In this document: positions 62,999 to 64,000 of the stretch, piece after piece
Layout of the letters: each line of letters begins with the position of its first letter
Numbering within the stretch: the stretch's first letter is position 1
DNA from: an uncultured Alphaproteobacteria bacterium
Lineage (GTDB): Bacteria > Pseudomonadota > Alphaproteobacteria > Caulobacterales > Aquidulcibacteraceae
Direction: 5' to 3'
Length of the DNA: 64,000 bases
NCBI GenBank assembly: GCA_902826245.1
Contig: CADEEA010000011.1
Coordinates: 1 to 64,000, forward strand
Notes under the pieces: model-generated
The model's input: the letters and a program-made list of their open reading frames with translations, nothing else
Databases searched by the model: none
What the model was told of the DNA's origin: nothing
Translations under genes and position numbers: made by a program

Positions 62999-64000
62999 AT
63001 GTCTGAACTCACCGCCCTCGCCGCCGCCGCCAAGGCTTGGCCGTTCGAACAGGCGCGCCTGCTTTTGGAGCGGGTGAAACATCGCCCCAAGAACCGGCCG
63101 GTGATTTTCGAGACCGGGTACGGGCCATCGGGTTTGCCCCATATCGGCACCTTCGGCGAAGTAGTGCGCACGAGCATGGTGCGTCACGCCTTCCGCGTGC
63201 TGACCGAGGACGCGTATCCCACCAAGATCATCTGCGTCTCCGACGACATGGACGGCATGCGCAAACTGCCCGACAACGTGCCCAATCACGAGATGCTGCG
63301 CGAATATTTGCAACGGCCGCTGACCGACGTGCCCGATCCGTTCGGCACGCACGCGAGCTTCGCCCACCACAACAATGCGCGGCTGTGCGCGTTCCTGGAC
63401 GGCTTCGGCTTCGAGTACGAGTTCAAGTCGGCGACTGCTTTGTACAAGAGCGGCGCTTTCGATGCGACACTCCTGAAGGCGCTCGCCGCCTATGACGAGA
63501 TCATGGCGATCATGCTGCCGACGCTCGGCGAAGAACGTCGGCAAAGCTATTCACCGTTCCTGCCTATATCGCCGAAGTCAGGCCGCGTGCTCTACGTGCC
63601 GATGAAGCGTATCGACGCGGCCGCCGGCACGATTACCTTCGACGACGAGGACGGCGAGGAAATCACCCAAACCGTCACCGGCGGGCGCGCCAAGATGCAA
63701 TGGAAGCCCGATTTCGGCATGCGCTGGGCGGCGCTCGGCGTCGATTTCGAAATGTTCGGCAAGGACCACCAGCCGAACCAAGGCGTTTATGCTCGCATCT
63801 GCAAGGCGCTCGGGGCAGAGCCGCCGATCAATTACGTGTACGAGATGTTTCTCGACGAGCACGGCGAGAAGATCTCAAAAACCAAGGGCAACGGCATCAG
63901 CGTCGAACAATGGCTCTCCTACGCCGCGCCTGAGAGCCTTTCGCTGTACAATTTCCAAAAGCCTCGCACGGCCAAGAAGCTCTATTTCGATGTGATCCCG
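62999..64000 (+). CDS. lysK: lysyl-tRNA synthetase, class I (3' end outside the window)
   Basis: The first 334 codons of an open gene. [26 protein letters not shown] is followed by the HIGH-like [46 protein letters not shown], and the KMSKS equivalent [10 protein letters not shown]. Class I LysRS, unlike the class II LysS of many bacteria, is common in alphaproteobacteria and archaea. It charges tRNA-Lys. Only the catalytic core is visible here; the anticodon-binding helical bundle lies beyond the window. Confidence 0.95.
   Translation, partial: MSELTALAAAAKAWPFEQARLLLERVKHRPKNRPVIFETGYGPSGLPHIGTFGEVVRTSMVRHAFRVLTEDAYPTKIICVSDDMDGMRKLPDNVPNHEMLREYLQRPLTDVPDPFGTHASFAHHNNARLCAFLDGFGFEYEFKSATALYKSGAFDATLLKALAAYDEIMAIMLPTLGEERRQSYSPFLPISPKSGRVLYVPMKRIDAAAGTITFDDEDGEEITQTVTGGRAKMQWKPDFGMRWAALGVDFEMFGKDHQPNQGVYARICKALGAEPPINYVYEMFLDEHGEKISKTKGNGISVEQWLSYAAPESLSLYNFQKPRTAKKLYFDVIP

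Overview
The window is a GC-rich (roughly 65%) alphaproteobacterial chromosome segment. Several features point to Caulobacterales/Hyphomonadaceae-type bacteria: a methionine synthase split into two proteins behind an ArsR-methyltransferase fusion and metF, a metX-metW pair beside chorismate mutase and prephenate dehydrogenase genes, an EipA/DUF1134 protein, a RpoE-ChrR sigma/anti-sigma pair, a class I lysyl-tRNA synthetase, and many palindromic interspersed repeats. This placement is inference from gene content; no rRNA or tRNA gene is present to confirm it.

Layout. 1-7.2 kb: GNAT fragment, malyl-CoA-lyase-like gene, accA, EipA homologue, secreted beta-propeller protein, potassium channel, and an SDR-sugE/gdx pair. 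7.2-11.3 kb (accessory): VapBC-type toxin-antitoxin pair, an orphan protein matching only the C-terminal part of trigger factor, and a large lipoprotein joining an FGE-sulfatase fold to a WD40-like propeller. 11.3-17.6 kb: PPOX/AhpD/DUF1348 operon divergent from a LysR gene, decayed LysR and MFS remnants, a DUF5655-like gene, a lower-GC TIR-domain protein with a C-terminal HTH, and ruvB. 17.7-23.4 kb: MacAB-like efflux operon (adaptor, ATPase, two permeases), a proline-rich exported protein and a TetR gene sharing a palindrome-rich intergenic region. This block separates ruvB from ruvC-ruvA (23.5-24.7 kb). 24.7-33.1 kb: O-antigen-ligase-like protein, M20 peptidase, peptidoglycan-binding/L,D-transpeptidase-like protein, OmpW with a candidate FNR box, folB-pteridine-reductase-like pair, EamA transporter, saccharopine-dehydrogenase-family protein.

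33.3-44.9 kb: DUF2513 gene, aspartate aminotransferase, prephenate dehydrogenase, chorismate mutase, metX (nucleophile serine apparently replaced by glycine), metW, chrR-rpoE, an acyltransferase-like membrane protein, DUF885 lipoprotein, methyltransferase and gloB. 45-52 kb: HEPN-type gene, TetR with an aspartyl-protease operon, DUF4908-like exported protein, small membrane protein, double-domain M16 peptidase. 52.4-58.4 kb: methionine/one-carbon operon (ArsR-methyltransferase, metF, metH homocysteine part, metH cobalamin part), with overlapping stops and starts at the first two junctions and a palindromic repeat inserted in frame in the last gene. 58.4-59.2 kb: gene-free repeats and unassigned sequence. 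59.2-64 kb: pyrD, LexA-like S24 regulator, sixA, a TIR-transmembrane-cytochrome c fusion, and the start of lysK.

The most unusual item is the TIR-TM-cytochrome c protein at 61909-62853, which joins a cytosolic TIR module to a haem-binding periplasmic module. Its TIR domain resembles that of the TIR-HTH protein at 15554-16543.
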